Source: Niveibacterium terrae (GTDB lineage: Bacteria > Pseudomonadota > Gammaproteobacteria > Burkholderiales > Rhodocyclaceae). From it: a stretch of 64,000 bases of DNA. The translations under genes were made by a program, and so were the position numbers. The stretch covers positions 868,001 through 932,000 of the forward strand of contig NZ_CP172404.1 of the NCBI RefSeq assembly GCF_048213115.1, read 5' to 3'. This document shows positions 35,336-43,220 of the stretch, one piece after another. Under the pieces are notes generated by a model. The model had not been told where the DNA came from and ran no database searches. It was given only the letters and a program-made list of their open reading frames with translations. How positions within the stretch are numbered: position 1 is the first letter of the stretch; each line of letters starts with the position of its first letter.

Positions 35336-36955
35336 ATGTTCAAGGATATGAAAGTGGCGACTCGCCTGTACCTGGGCTTTGGGGCGGTTCTGGCCTTTCT
35401 GGTCGCCATCTCCATTTTTAGCCTGACCAGAATCAGCGATCTGGGAGGGCGGCTGGAGGAAATCACCCAGGACCGTGTGCCGAAAGTGATGGTGGCCAAT
35501 CAGTTGACGATCAATGCTGTCGACACGGGCCGCCAGTTGCGAACCTTGCTGATGGCGACCAGCCAGGATCAGGAAAGCGGAGCCTTAAACAAGGTGACGC
35601 AGCGGATGACTGCGACCACCGAGGCGCTGAGGGATCTGGAACCCAAGATCAAGTCGGAGACGGGAAAGGAACTCCTTCGAAACATTATGACGAAGCATGA
35701 GGCTTATCAGCAGACCGGTGAAAAGGTCATTTCTCTTTCCCGACAGGACAAAGCCAAATCTGCTGATTACCTCAATAGGGACTTTACTACTGCCAATAAT
35801 TCCTACATCGGTGCGATAAAGGAGTTGTCGGACTACCAGACCAAGGTGATGGAAAAGTCCAATGCTGAGGCTCATCAAAGCATTTCGCTTTCATTCGGCG
35901 TTGTCGTGGTCGTCGCGATAATGTCCACTCTTTTGTCGATCGCCGTTGCGTTTCTGATCGCGAGAAATCTCGGCAAGGTGCTGGGCGGAGAGCCCGGATA
36001 CGCTGCGGGAGTGATCGAGAAGATTGCGCAGGGAGACCTGCGCGTTCAGGTGGCTGTGCGTACCGGGGATTCTTCGAGCATGCTGCATTCGGTCCGCACC
36101 ATGGTCGAGGAGCTCAAGCATGTGATCGGTGAGGTTCGCGCGACCAGCGATTCGCTGGCCTCGGCCTCCGAAGAGGTTTCCGCGTCGGCCCAGGTGCTGA
36201 GCCAGAACGCGACCGAGCAGGCCGCCAGCGTCGAGGAGACCAGCGCGTCGATGGAGGAGATCTCGGCGACCGTCGCGCAGAACTCCGAAAATGCGAAGGT
36301 GACCGAAGGTATCGCTTCGAAGTCGGCGCATGACGCGGGCGAAGGCGGACAGGCAGTCGGCGAGACGGTCGAAGCGATGAAGCTGATCGCCCAGAAGATC
36401 GGCATCATCGACGACATCGCCTATCAGACCAATCTGTTGGCGCTCAATGCGGCGATCGAAGCGGCGCGCGCGGGCGACCACGGCAAGGGCTTCGCGGTCG
36501 TCGCCGCCGAGGTCAGGAAGCTCGCTGAACGCAGCCAGATCGCCGCGCAGGAAATCAGCTCCTTGGCTTCGAACAGCGTGGGTATGGCCGAGCGTGCCGG
36601 CAAGTTGCTGGGGGATCTGGTGCCGTCGATCACGCGCACGGCCGATCTGGTTCAAGAGATTTCGGCTGCCTCGCGCGAACAGACTGGAGGACTCGACCAG
36701 ATCAACAGTGCGATCGGTCAGCTGACTCAAGTGACTCAGGCCAACGCCTCGGCCTCCGAGCAGCTCTCCTCGACGGCCGAGGAGATGAGTGCTCAGGCTG
36801 TCGGGCTGCAGGAGATGATGCAGTTCTTCCAGACCGACGGCGATGCTCAGCAGCACCGGGCAGCCAAGAGCACGGCTCGCAGCAGCAAGCGCAGTCGGCG
36901 CGCTGAGCCGCAGGAAGAGTTGTCGGCAGATGAAGAAGCCTTTGTCCGATTCTGA
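35336..36955 (+). CDS. Methyl-accepting chemotaxis protein
   Basis: This 539-residue inner-membrane chemoreceptor feeds CheA/CheW. It shows TM1 at about residues 11-31, a periplasmic four-helix-bundle-type sensor with no recognisable ligand pocket, TM2 at about 190-212, a HAMP domain containing LGGEPGYAAGVIEKIAQGDL, then the signalling hairpin whose tip reads DDIAYQTNLLALNAAIEAAR and GDHGKGFAVVAAEVRKLAER. Methylation-type Gln/Glu pairs lie in the flanking helices. The C-terminus is Lys/Arg-rich and lacks a CheR-tethering pentapeptide. It precedes cheW by 9 bases and has a FliA promoter. Confidence 0.92.
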   Translation: MFKDMKVATRLYLGFGAVLAFLVAISIFSLTRISDLGGRLEEITQDRVPKVMVANQLTINAVDTGRQLRTLLMATSQDQESGALNKVTQRMTATTEALRDLEPKIKSETGKELLRNIMTKHEAYQQTGEKVISLSRQDKAKSADYLNRDFTTANNSYIGAIKELSDYQTKVMEKSNAEAHQSISLSFGVVVVVAIMSTLLSIAVAFLIARNLGKVLGGEPGYAAGVIEKIAQGDLRVQVAVRTGDSSSMLHSVRTMVEELKHVIGEVRATSDSLASASEEVSASAQVLSQNATEQAASVEETSASMEEISATVAQNSENAKVTEGIASKSAHDAGEGGQAVGETVEAMKLIAQKIGIIDDIAYQTNLLALNAAIEAARAGDHGKGFAVVAAEVRKLAERSQIAAQEISSLASNSVGMAERAGKLLGDLVPSITRTADLVQEISAASREQTGGLDQINSAIGQLTQVTQANASASEQLSSTAEEMSAQAVGLQEMMQFFQTDGDAQQHRAAKSTARSSKRSRRAEPQEELSADEEAFVRF

Positions 36956-36964
36956 GGGATTGAG

Positions 36965-37519
36965 ATGAGTGCAAATCAATCCTCTACGACGCTGCAGGCG
37001 GTGTCGACACGGCAAGCGGCGCCCGAACTGCCGAGTGCCGAAGCGCAGCAGTTTCTGACCTTCACGCTGGGGAGCGAGCACTTCGCGATTGCGATCCAGG
37101 CCATCCGCGAGATCATCGAGTTTCCCCGCTTGACGGCGATCCCGCTGACGCCTGCATTTCTGGCCGGAGTGATCAATCTGCGCGGCGCGGTGGTGCCGGT
37201 CATCGACCTGTCGGTGCGTTTCGGTCGGGCCAGGACCGGGGTGGGGCGGCGTTCCTGCATCGTTATCGTCGAGGTGATGATGGGCGAGGAGCTGCAGCCG
37301 CTCGGCGTCATCGTCGATGCCGTCGACGAAGTCGTCGAGATCGACGCCGCGCAGATCGAGAGGCGCCCGGACTTCGGTGCCGGAATTCGCGCCGATTTCG
37401 TCTCAGGGATGCTGCGCCTGGGTAGCTCCTTCGTCGTCGCGCTGAATCTCGACAGGGTGCTGTCGGGCGAAGAACTCGAACAGATGATCGGTCTTGCCGG
37501 GGAAGCTGCGCTGCAGTAG
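36965..37519 (+). CDS. cheW: Chemotaxis coupling protein CheW
   Basis: CheW links receptors to the kinase CheA. The 184-residue product has the SH3-like double barrel with FLTFTLGSEHFAIAIQAIRE, the hallmark LAGVINLRGAVVPVIDLSVR, and a C-terminal LGVIVDAVDEVVEID block. It is preceded by GAGGGATTGAG and follows the chemoreceptor by 9 bases, so it is its dedicated partner in a FliA-controlled operon. No cheA, cheB or cheR gene is in the window, so the pair must feed a core pathway encoded elsewhere. Confidence 0.92.
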   Translation: MSANQSSTTLQAVSTRQAAPELPSAEAQQFLTFTLGSEHFAIAIQAIREIIEFPRLTAIPLTPAFLAGVINLRGAVVPVIDLSVRFGRARTGVGRRSCIVIVEVMMGEELQPLGVIVDAVDEVVEIDAAQIERRPDFGAGIRADFVSGMLRLGSSFVVALNLDRVLSGEELEQMIGLAGEAALQ

Positions 37520-37529
37520 TTCGAACCGC

Positions 37530-38165
37530 TCAGGGGCAGGCCTTGTCCTGCCCGATCCGCGCCAGCTCTGCCTTGTATTGGGCATTTCCCGGATCCGCCG
37601 CAATCAGGCGGCGGAGCCGGGAAATCGCCTCTGCTCTGCGGCCACAGCGCAATCCTCTGCTGTATTCGCTTTCGTCGTCGGAGATGATCACGAGGGCTGC
37701 CGGGTATTCGGGCGCGTAGCGCACGTTGAATTTCTGCCCTATGCCCGGCCAGGTGTAGCCGTCCACTGGGGCGGGCGAGATGTTGAATCCGTCGGTCTCG
37801 AAATAGCTCAGCACGGGCTTTTGCGTGCGATCTTGCGGCTGGATCAGCAACTCCTCGCGCATCACGACCTGATCGTTGTGCTGGCTCAGGGTCGGCGCAA
37901 TCGAAACCACCGTCGCGCTTGTCGGTTTGCCCGTCGCGATGATCAGCGGATTTCGCCAGAAATGTCCGAAGAGCAGATTGCAGAACCAGAAAGCGAACAG
38001 AAAAATCATGCCGCTGCGGATCAGCGAGAGCAGGGCTCGTGCGCGCGGTGAGAAAGCCCGGCTCAGGAAAACCGGGACCGACAGTAGCAGCAGTGCGAAC
38101 AGCGACAATATCGGGTGCAGCACGGAAAAGAAACAAGCAATCGCAATGCCGCGCAGGAGGAACAT
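37530..38165 (-). CDS. Membrane protein of unknown function
   Basis: The 211-residue product has two to three N-terminal hydrophobic helices (about residues 1-70), then an extracytoplasmic-looking beta-rich part with TGKPTSATVVSIAPT, reminiscent of the DUF3592 type, and a C-terminal amphipathic segment (AEAISRLRRLIAADPGNAQY) like a single TPR. I do not recognise the family with certainty. The ATG at 38165 avoids a long basic extension from 38255, but no good ribosome-binding site is visible for either. It is convergent with cheW. Confidence 0.6.
   Translation of the reverse strand: MFLLRGIAIACFFSVLHPILSLFALLLLSVPVFLSRAFSPRARALLSLIRSGMIFLFAFWFCNLLFGHFWRNPLIIATGKPTSATVVSIAPTLSQHNDQVVMREELLIQPQDRTQKPVLSYFETDGFNISPAPVDGYTWPGIGQKFNVRYAPEYPAALVIISDDESEYSRGLRCGRRAEAISRLRRLIAADPGNAQYKAELARIGQDKACP
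37534..37553. terminator. Hairpin at the cheW / membrane-protein convergence
   Basis: GGGCAGG and CCTGCCC form a 7-base stem with a 6-base loop, just after the cheW stop and inside the last codons of the convergent gene. It has no T-run, so it is only a possible cheW terminator. Confidence 0.35.
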
Positions 38166-38296
38166 TGAGCCGACCCTGTGTTGTCCGGGAAAATCAGCGG
38201 CGGATGCTAACCCGTAGCCGTTGCGGCGACCAGCTCGTTGCGCTGTCGCATTCATGAAACGAGAGCGTCACACGCCTTTCATGCGAAGGTGGGCAA

Positions 38297-38830
38297 TCAA
38301 TCGTTCTTTTTGGTGCTCGCGTACCGGATCATCCCGGTTTCGTCGTCCGTTCCGGCGAGCCTGAAACCGCTGCGTTCAAGAACCCGGATGGACGCAAGGT
38401 TCGCCGGAGCGGTGTGCGCGATCACGCGCAGGACTTCGGGCTTCGCGAGCGCGTGCGACACGAGCGCCTGGATGAGCTCGCTCGCGAAGCCGCGCGACCG
38501 GAACTCGGGGACGATCGAGTAACCGACTTCGGCGATGCCGTCAGCACCCGGGGGACCGAAGAAGCCACCCGCGCCGACGAGAACCGCATCATCGGAGTCG
38601 GTCGGGCGGTGGATCGCATACCAGGAGTACCAGCCCGCCGCAGCCGGGTCTCGGGCGAGGCGTTCGCGGAAGAACTCCAGTGCGGCACGGTCGTACTCGC
38701 CCGGCGGCCAGCATCCGGGAACGACGGCGCCGAGCCGCATTGCGAGCGCCCCGGAGGATTCGAGTTCTGCCTCGACAAGCGCCAGCGTCGCCGGAACGAG
38801 TTCGAGCCGTCGCGTTCGGAGGGTCTGCAT
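38297..38830 (-). CDS. GNAT-family N-acetyltransferase (RimJ/RimL-like)
   Basis: The 177-residue product has the GNAT fold: TRRLELVPATLALVEAELES at the N-terminus, the acetyl-CoA loop region in GYSIVPEFRSRGFASELIQA, and NLASIRVLERSGFRLAGT near the C-terminus, as in the RimJ/RimL group. The substrate (ribosomal protein N-terminus, small molecule or antibiotic) cannot be told. The ATG at 38830 gives the usual length; the longer in-frame reading up to 40018 is antisense to the next gene. It stands alone. Confidence 0.85.
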   Translation of the reverse strand: MQTLRTRRLELVPATLALVEAELESSGALAMRLGAVVPGCWPPGEYDRAALEFFRERLARDPAAAGWYSWYAIHRPTDSDDAVLVGAGGFFGPPGADGIAEVGYSIVPEFRSRGFASELIQALVSHALAKPEVLRVIAHTAPANLASIRVLERSGFRLAGTDDETGMIRYASTKKND

Positions 38831-38885
38831 GGCGGGGATGTTAAGAAGAGCGCGGGGGCTGGTCAAGCAAGGTGGGTTGGGTTTG

Positions 38886-38970
38886 AACTTAATCAAAATG
38901 AACGAATGCAAGACCTGAGCCCGAGGGCCCAGGTTATCAATTGCATCGAAATGAGCGAGTGCAGAACCCG
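38886..38970. repeat. REP-like palindromic units R1 and R2
   Basis: Two adjacent units lie in the 309-base spacer before the exported protein. R1 shares 28 identical bases (38891-38918) with R5 at 41382-41409, and R2 shares 23 identical bases (38930-38952) with R3 at 40398-40420. These look like members of a REP family with internal AGGTCTTG/CAAGACCT ends. No REP-associated transposase is in the window, and the rest of the spacer shows no gene. Confidence 0.65.
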
Positions 38971-39139
38971 AGTGCTGGGTATTCCTGATGACGACTTTCA
39001 GACGCGGACACCAATCTTGACAGATAGCGCAGCCGTGAAACTTGAGTTCGAGGTCTTCACTCTGGGAAAATGCCGCAAAGTGAGATGGGCTCTTGTGCTC
39101 ACAGAAGTGCCACGACACGCGAACACAACAGGACTCTGA

Positions 39140-40258
39140 ATGGCAGCGCTTCTCCGCAATCTGATTGGTTTTTCGGCCGCCCTGCTCGGCGCTTCCACCC
39201 TGCTGGCGGTTCCCGCTCGCGCCGAGCAAGCGCTCTACGGCTACCTCCTCGTCGAGAAGGACGGCTATCGTCTGTCCGATGACGTTACGCTGGATCCGAG
39301 CAATCCGGTCGTTGCGAATTTGGGTAGCTCCAATGCTCGACCGCGCGCCACCGGCTGGATCAAGTTCCGCCTCGATGCGGGGCTCTACCGCGTATCGCAA
39401 ATCGTGTATCAGGGCTACAAGCTGAAGTCCAGCTGTACGCAGGAGGGATATCGCCACAGTGCATGGGCGCCATGTAGCTCCTATGCGGGGCTCGAGCGCT
39501 ATTTCATCGAACTTGGGCGGCCGTCTTCGGGAAGCAACTATCAGACGCTCGAGTTCATCACCGACGATTTCCACAGCCAACTCGCGAAGGCCGTCGAGCG
39601 GGCCGGCTACGCCTATCTGCCGCGCAAGGCGAACAGCCTCGAAGCGCGTGGCCGCGATGTGTTGGCCGCCGTCGCACGCAACGCGGAACTGGACAGGCTG
39701 CTTGCGGACCGCCTGCGTTCCGCTGTGACGCTCCGCGAAAAGGATATCGCCAGGTATCAGGATCTTGTGCCATATGAGGCTTTCCCGGTGCCGCCGCGAA
39801 AAGAGGAACTGCCGAAGCTCAATTCCGACCTGACGGCCTATGGCGCGGCTCAGGACGCCGCCCGCGCTGCTTTCGAAGCCGACGTGCAGCAGCAGTTCGA
39901 AGCCTACTTTGTTCCCCGTCTCAAAGCGGCCGAGCAGGACTATCCGAAGCTTTTTGCCCAGCGCAAAGCGGAGCAGGAGCGCCAACGCAAGAGGGAGGAA
40001 CAGGAGCAGGCGCAGCAAAGAGCGGAACAGGAGCGGCAGGCCAAGGCTGAGCAGGCGCGCATCGGCAAGTTCCGTTCAGGCATCAAGGTGGAGACAGAAA
40101 CCAACTGCGGCCCGGTGCTCGAGATCAAGGGGAATCTCGTGAAGGTGTTCTCGCCCGTACAGGGCTACGGCAATGAGCACTGGCTGCGCCGGGGCCAGCT
40201 GCTACCGGCCCAGTACAGTTGCCGGTTCGTCAATGGCAACTACGTGGGGCCCCAATAG
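39140..40258 (+). CDS. Exported protein with C-terminal coiled coil
   Basis: The 372-residue product has a Sec signal (cleavage near PARA-EQA) and an N-terminal beta-rich part with two Cys (KSSCTQEG and APCSSY). A long charged helix rich in Glu, Gln, Arg and Lys follows (roughly residues 275-315, including QERQRKREEQEQAQQR), then a C-terminal domain with NCGPVLEIKGNLVKV and a last Cys. I recognise no family. It sits between REP-like units, so it may be part of a variable region. Confidence 0.75.
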   Translation: MAALLRNLIGFSAALLGASTLLAVPARAEQALYGYLLVEKDGYRLSDDVTLDPSNPVVANLGSSNARPRATGWIKFRLDAGLYRVSQIVYQGYKLKSSCTQEGYRHSAWAPCSSYAGLERYFIELGRPSSGSNYQTLEFITDDFHSQLAKAVERAGYAYLPRKANSLEARGRDVLAAVARNAELDRLLADRLRSAVTLREKDIARYQDLVPYEAFPVPPRKEELPKLNSDLTAYGAAQDAARAAFEADVQQQFEAYFVPRLKAAEQDYPKLFAQRKAEQERQRKREEQEQAQQRAEQERQAKAEQARIGKFRSGIKVETETNCGPVLEIKGNLVKVFSPVQGYGNEHWLRRGQLLPAQYSCRFVNGNYVGPQ

Positions 40259-40397
40259 CGCGCCCCAGAGCTAGGTCGTTCCGGAACCCGGGATAGTCTT
40301 CGGGCGGGCTCCCTCACCCGGCTGGCAGGAGAGGGCTGGGGAGAGGGGGGCAAGGGCGGCTGCGGGCCGCCCTTGCTGTATTCAAAAGAAGTCGGCT

Positions 40398-40493
40398 CAG
40401 GTTATCAATTGCATCGAAATTGGCGAATAGATGATCGCGGGTCAAGGTCTTGAATTGCATCAAAATAAATGAATGCAAGACCTGGCCCCGGGG
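40398..40493. repeat. REP-like palindromic units R3 and R4
   Basis: R3 (40398-40420) repeats R2 exactly over 23 bases. R4 is the clearest palindrome: AGGTCTTG at 40445-40452 pairs with CAAGACCT at 40476-40483, followed by GGCCCCGGGG. With R1-R2 they flank the exported-protein gene on both sides. They fill most of the 294-base spacer before the next gene, in which I see no other coding sequence. Confidence 0.65.
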
Positions 40494-40552
40494 ATTCCTT
40501 TGTTGGTGTGCAATTTGCTTGGCTTGTGTCATGTCTCTTCAAAGATTAAATC

Positions 40553-41257
40553 ATGCAGATACAAGACGTGCGCAGTGCTGGCAATGTTTCCGGGGTATAT
40601 CAATCAGTTGCCGGTAGGCAAGGCTACAGTACAAAAATTGCCGCTCCGGCGGAACGTTTTGCCGATGTGGTCAGCATTTCAGCGGCCGCACGTGATCGGA
40701 TTGCCGCTGACTTCAAGGCAGGTGGCACCACAACCGCCAGTCTTGATACCGACAGGGGGGAGTCGGTGCTGGATCTGGATGCATACTTTTCATCAAAACC
40801 AGCCAGTCCAAACGCCGAAATTCCACCTTTGCTAATGCCATCGCAGAAAAATATCGATGCCCTGACTCAGCATATCAATCAAAAATTTCCGACGTTTCTG
40901 TCGGAAAACAGTATCCCGATAGCCCCTTCTAGTATCCACTACGATTCCTACGGGCAGGCGCAGTTTCCGGAAGGTTATCCATATGCCGCACAGCTTAAGC
41001 AAGCCTTGAAGGACAACCCGGGAATGGAGCGGGAGCTGAGTACGGTAAAAGCCCTAGGGGAATTCAAGGGTCTGCTCGATCAGAGTGTGCCATTTCAGAA
41101 AGAATATTCAGCAGCAAGCAGTCAGAACGAGCTCCGTGCAGTCATTTCTAAATACTCCTGGCTACTCTCGGAAAATTCTCCGTCTGAAAATTTCGCCTTG
41201 GTCTTTGACCGCACAGGAAAAATGCGCATTGAAAAATCAGAAGGTGCGATCTCATAA
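40553..41257 (+). CDS. Protein of unknown function
   Basis: The 234-residue product has no signal peptide or membrane helix. Its N-terminus is disordered-looking and carries DVVSISAAARDRIAADFKAG, a VSIS-A-AR motif that I have seen near the N-termini of various secreted or flagellum-associated bacterial proteins, though this is not diagnostic. The C-terminal half (about 100-230) is helical, with a YDSYGQAQFPEGYPYAAQL block. Base composition is lower in GC than the core genes, suggesting recent acquisition. It is bracketed by REP-like units R4 and R5. Confidence 0.65.
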   Translation: MQIQDVRSAGNVSGVYQSVAGRQGYSTKIAAPAERFADVVSISAAARDRIAADFKAGGTTTASLDTDRGESVLDLDAYFSSKPASPNAEIPPLLMPSQKNIDALTQHINQKFPTFLSENSIPIAPSSIHYDSYGQAQFPEGYPYAAQLKQALKDNPGMERELSTVKALGEFKGLLDQSVPFQKEYSAASSQNELRAVISKYSWLLSENSPSENFALVFDRTGKMRIEKSEGAIS

Positions 41258-41367
41258 GCGCCGTACCATTTCAGGTGGGGTTGGAGCTTGGTTGTACGCC
41301 AACGAGGCGATACGGGCTGTGATGAATGCAACAACGGGTGGCGACCGCTAAGGAACGGCAATTTGGT

Positions 41368-41416
41368 CAGGCCTTGGGTTGAATCAAAATGAACGAATGC
41401 AAGACCTGACCCCGGG
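41368..41416. repeat. REP-like palindromic unit R5
   Basis: This single unit between two orphan genes is identical to R1 over 28 bases and ends with the CCCCGGGG flank also seen in R4. It begins the AT-rich segment to its right. Confidence 0.6.
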
Positions 41417-41428
41417 GTTTTTTGCGGC

Positions 41429-41761
41429 CTATTTGTACCCCCCCCCCGAACCGGTGCTCCCTCCCCGCTTTAATGACTTAACAGAAAGAAATGTTTTTCT
41501 ATTTGGCCTTCGTTTAAAGGAAACTGAATAGCGCTCAACGTCACCCCCTCTCGCGCTCACCTCACCTAATATTTTTTGATTTAAGGATCCAACCAAAATC
41601 AATACTCTTCTATTTGACCTGCGCTTAAACGAAACAGAACGGAATTCAAAACTTCCATCCGACACACCGGGGCGCGTTATAATCGTCTGAATTTGATGAT
41701 CTTTGCAATAATTGCTAAGCGATTGGCATTCATTTTCACAAAAATCAATTTTGCACTTCAT
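41429..41761 (-). CDS. Small Cys/His zinc-finger-like protein
   Basis: This 110-residue gene has a strong AAGGAGG site right before its ATG. The N-terminal 22 residues hold Cys3, Cys8, Cys12, Cys19 and His22 (CKIDFCENEC, then YCKDH), the spacing of short zinc-binding motifs found in phage and mobile-element proteins. The rest contains two similar basic repeats, SVSFKRRSNRRVLILVGSL and SVSFKRRPNRKTFLSVKSL. Function is unknown; it may bind nucleic acid. It lies 26 bases downstream of the membrane-protein gene at 41788, so they form a two-gene leftward operon in an AT-rich segment. Confidence 0.65.
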   Translation of the reverse strand: MKCKIDFCENECQSLSNYCKDHQIQTIITRPGVSDGSFEFRSVSFKRRSNRRVLILVGSLNQKILGEVSARGGDVERYSVSFKRRPNRKTFLSVKSLKRGGSTGSGGGYK

Positions 41762-41787
41762 GATGCCTCCTTGTTACGTGATGAGAA

Positions 41788-42378
41788 TTATTTGCGAAAT
41801 ATCGAATAAGCAACCAAAACAACAATGGCGAATGCAGACACAATTAGCGCGCCTTGGGCCCAGGCAACAACTCTCCCTTTGCGCTCCAAAGCCTCAACAA
41901 TTGCACTATTTGTTCTTGCCCAGTCTTTAATAGAATCCCCCACTAATCCCAAATAACGCCCCATCAATTCATTTGAAGGATCACCCCATAGTCTCTCAAC
42001 CTCCTGGAAAATCTGCTGCCCTGTGCGAGGCATTGGAATTTTTCTGACAAGCATCCCTCTTACCGAAAATACAGTTGACAGAACAAGGCAAAGCAAGACA
42101 AAGCAAACAAAAAGTCTCTCTATTGAATCTAGAACCAAAGCTGGCGTTCGTACAAACACAAAAACTCCGCCCACAAATACCCCCGCCGCCGCCGTAGAAG
42201 CCTGTGCTTTTGTGTCAATTTGCTTCCATGCATCGCCAAGCTCTACATGTTCTCGCGCGGTCTGCGACAAAGAGAATTCTAGAATCATCTTTTTAGCATC
42301 ATCACCCTTGCTTTTTTTTAGCCAAAAATCTGCACTTTTCTTATGCGGAACCATTCCCCTCCTATGACGCCTCAACAT
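41788..42378 (-). CDS. Three-helix membrane protein of unknown function
   Basis: The 196-residue product starts at an ATG (42378) behind GAGGAG; an ATG at 42354 with its own AGGAGG is an alternative. It has a soluble N-terminus, then AWKQIDTKAQASTAAAG leading into two adjacent TM helices (about 75-125), a cytoplasmic helical stretch with RLWGDPSNELMGRYLGL, and a last TM helix at the C-terminus (SAFAIVVLVAYSIF). The Asp-x-Lys motif right before paired helices resembles SLATT/PycTM-type effectors of nucleotide-triggered defence, but no nucleotide cyclase is adjacent, so this is only a hint. AT-rich codon use suggests transfer. Confidence 0.7.
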   Translation of the reverse strand: MLRRHRRGMVPHKKSADFWLKKSKGDDAKKMILEFSLSQTAREHVELGDAWKQIDTKAQASTAAAGVFVGGVFVFVRTPALVLDSIERLFVCFVLLCLVLSTVFSVRGMLVRKIPMPRTGQQIFQEVERLWGDPSNELMGRYLGLVGDSIKDWARTNSAIVEALERKGRVVAWAQGALIVSAFAIVVLVAYSIFRK

Positions 42379-42592
42379 ATTTCTCCTCACTTTTTTGACA
42401 GACAAAAGCAAAACAATAGCAAAACATGAGAAGCACATCGATTTCGGTTTTTGTGGCCAACTTATTGTTGGTGCAATTTTTGTCATACAAAACAAAAGGC
42501 GGAGTATCGCAATTTTTGTTGCAAAAATGAGCTGCATATATGTTTTTGCAGAGACTGACAAATAGATAGAGTAATATCCAAATCTTCCGCAT
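42362..42592 (-). CDS. Possible small Cys-rich hydrophobic protein
   Basis: A 76-residue frame begins with a signal-like MRKIWILLYLFVSLCKNIYA, is rich in Cys and ends inside the start region of the membrane-protein gene. No ribosome-binding site is visible, so it may be chance coding in AT-rich DNA. The rest of the gene-poor stretch 42379-42910 holds no convincing gene; it shows only AT-rich sequence, possible promoter-like TATATAA near 42596, and the end of a group II intron remnant. Confidence 0.2.
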   Translation of the reverse strand: MRKIWILLYLFVSLCKNIYAAHFCNKNCDTPPFVLYDKNCTNNKLATKTEIDVLLMFCYCFAFVCQKSEEKYVEAS

Positions 42593-42819
42593 TTATATAA
42601 AAATAGCTAATTATTTGCTTGGGTAACTCATGTCCATAAGCATGGATAATATCCATTATCCCGCAACAGATAGCCTCTCCTTGCCCGCCAGCGGACATCG
42701 CGCAGCTCCGTTCTGTGGTTGCTTAATCTACACGGTCAGTCTATTCCTTTGCCCCGCGTTCATGAATGGCAGGGTAGGCCGCACGTCACATTCGAGTAGA
42801 GATAAGGCTGCAGATCGGC

Positions 42820-42910
42820 AATCAGCATAGGGGCGGTCAGATTGACTGACCGATCCCCTGCCACACTTCCCGGCATGCAGATCCGCTTCGGGCGGTTCGA
42901 GTGGTTGAGA
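42820..42910 (-). other. Probable 3' RNA part of a decayed group II intron
   Basis: Directly downstream of the reverse-transcriptase remnant, the minus strand reads CGAACCGCCCGAAGCGGATC and GCATGCCGGG, then a paired GGTCAGTC/GACC stretch. This layout is common after the stop codon of intron-encoded maturases. The domain assignment is not certain without folding. Confidence 0.4.
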
Positions 42911-43090
42911 TCATGAGAGTCGGGGTAAGCCGAGTTTGTCGAAGTAGGCGATGGTCATCACCCAATTGAGCTGCCTGCGCTGTTTCGCCACCAGCAGCGA
43001 TAATTGCCCGCCACCCGCTTGGCCACGGCTTCAGTTGCGCCAAGTTTGGTCAGTTCTCGGTGGATCGTACCGCCACGTTTCCAGCCACGG
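42911..43090 (-). pseudogene. Group II intron reverse transcriptase/maturase, C-terminal remnant
   Basis: The minus strand encodes RGWKRGGTIHRELTKLGATE, then VAKRVAGNYRCWWRNS, and after a one-base frameshift MTIAYFDKLGLPRLS and a stop. This is the conserved C-terminal end of a class of intron-encoded reverse transcriptases. The polymerase domain and the rest of the protein are missing, so the element is dead. It marks past mobile-element insertion at the edge of the AT-rich island. Confidence 0.6.
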
Positions 43091-43179
43091 GGGGGCAGAT
43101 CTTGCATTTATCGGTTTTGCCTTGTCTCAAGTCCTCTTTTTCATCCGCGTCCTCCGCGGCAAAGCTTTTGAATCGAAAA

Positions 43180-43202
43180 GGGCGACCTGGTTTGGGTCGC
43201 CC
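43180..43202 (-). terminator. Intrinsic terminator of the AspT/YidE-type transporter
   Basis: On the minus strand GGGCGACC pairs with GGTCGCCC around a 7-base loop and is followed by TTTTCGATT. It lies 18 bases beyond the stop of the leftward transporter gene. Confidence 0.7.
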
Positions 43203-43220
43203 TCGTCATCGCTGCGGGCT

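Noticed and set aside
38886..41416. The repeated units as a CRISPR array
   Set aside because: Units are too far apart and irregular, differ in length and are palindromic, with genes rather than spacers between them; no cas gene is present.
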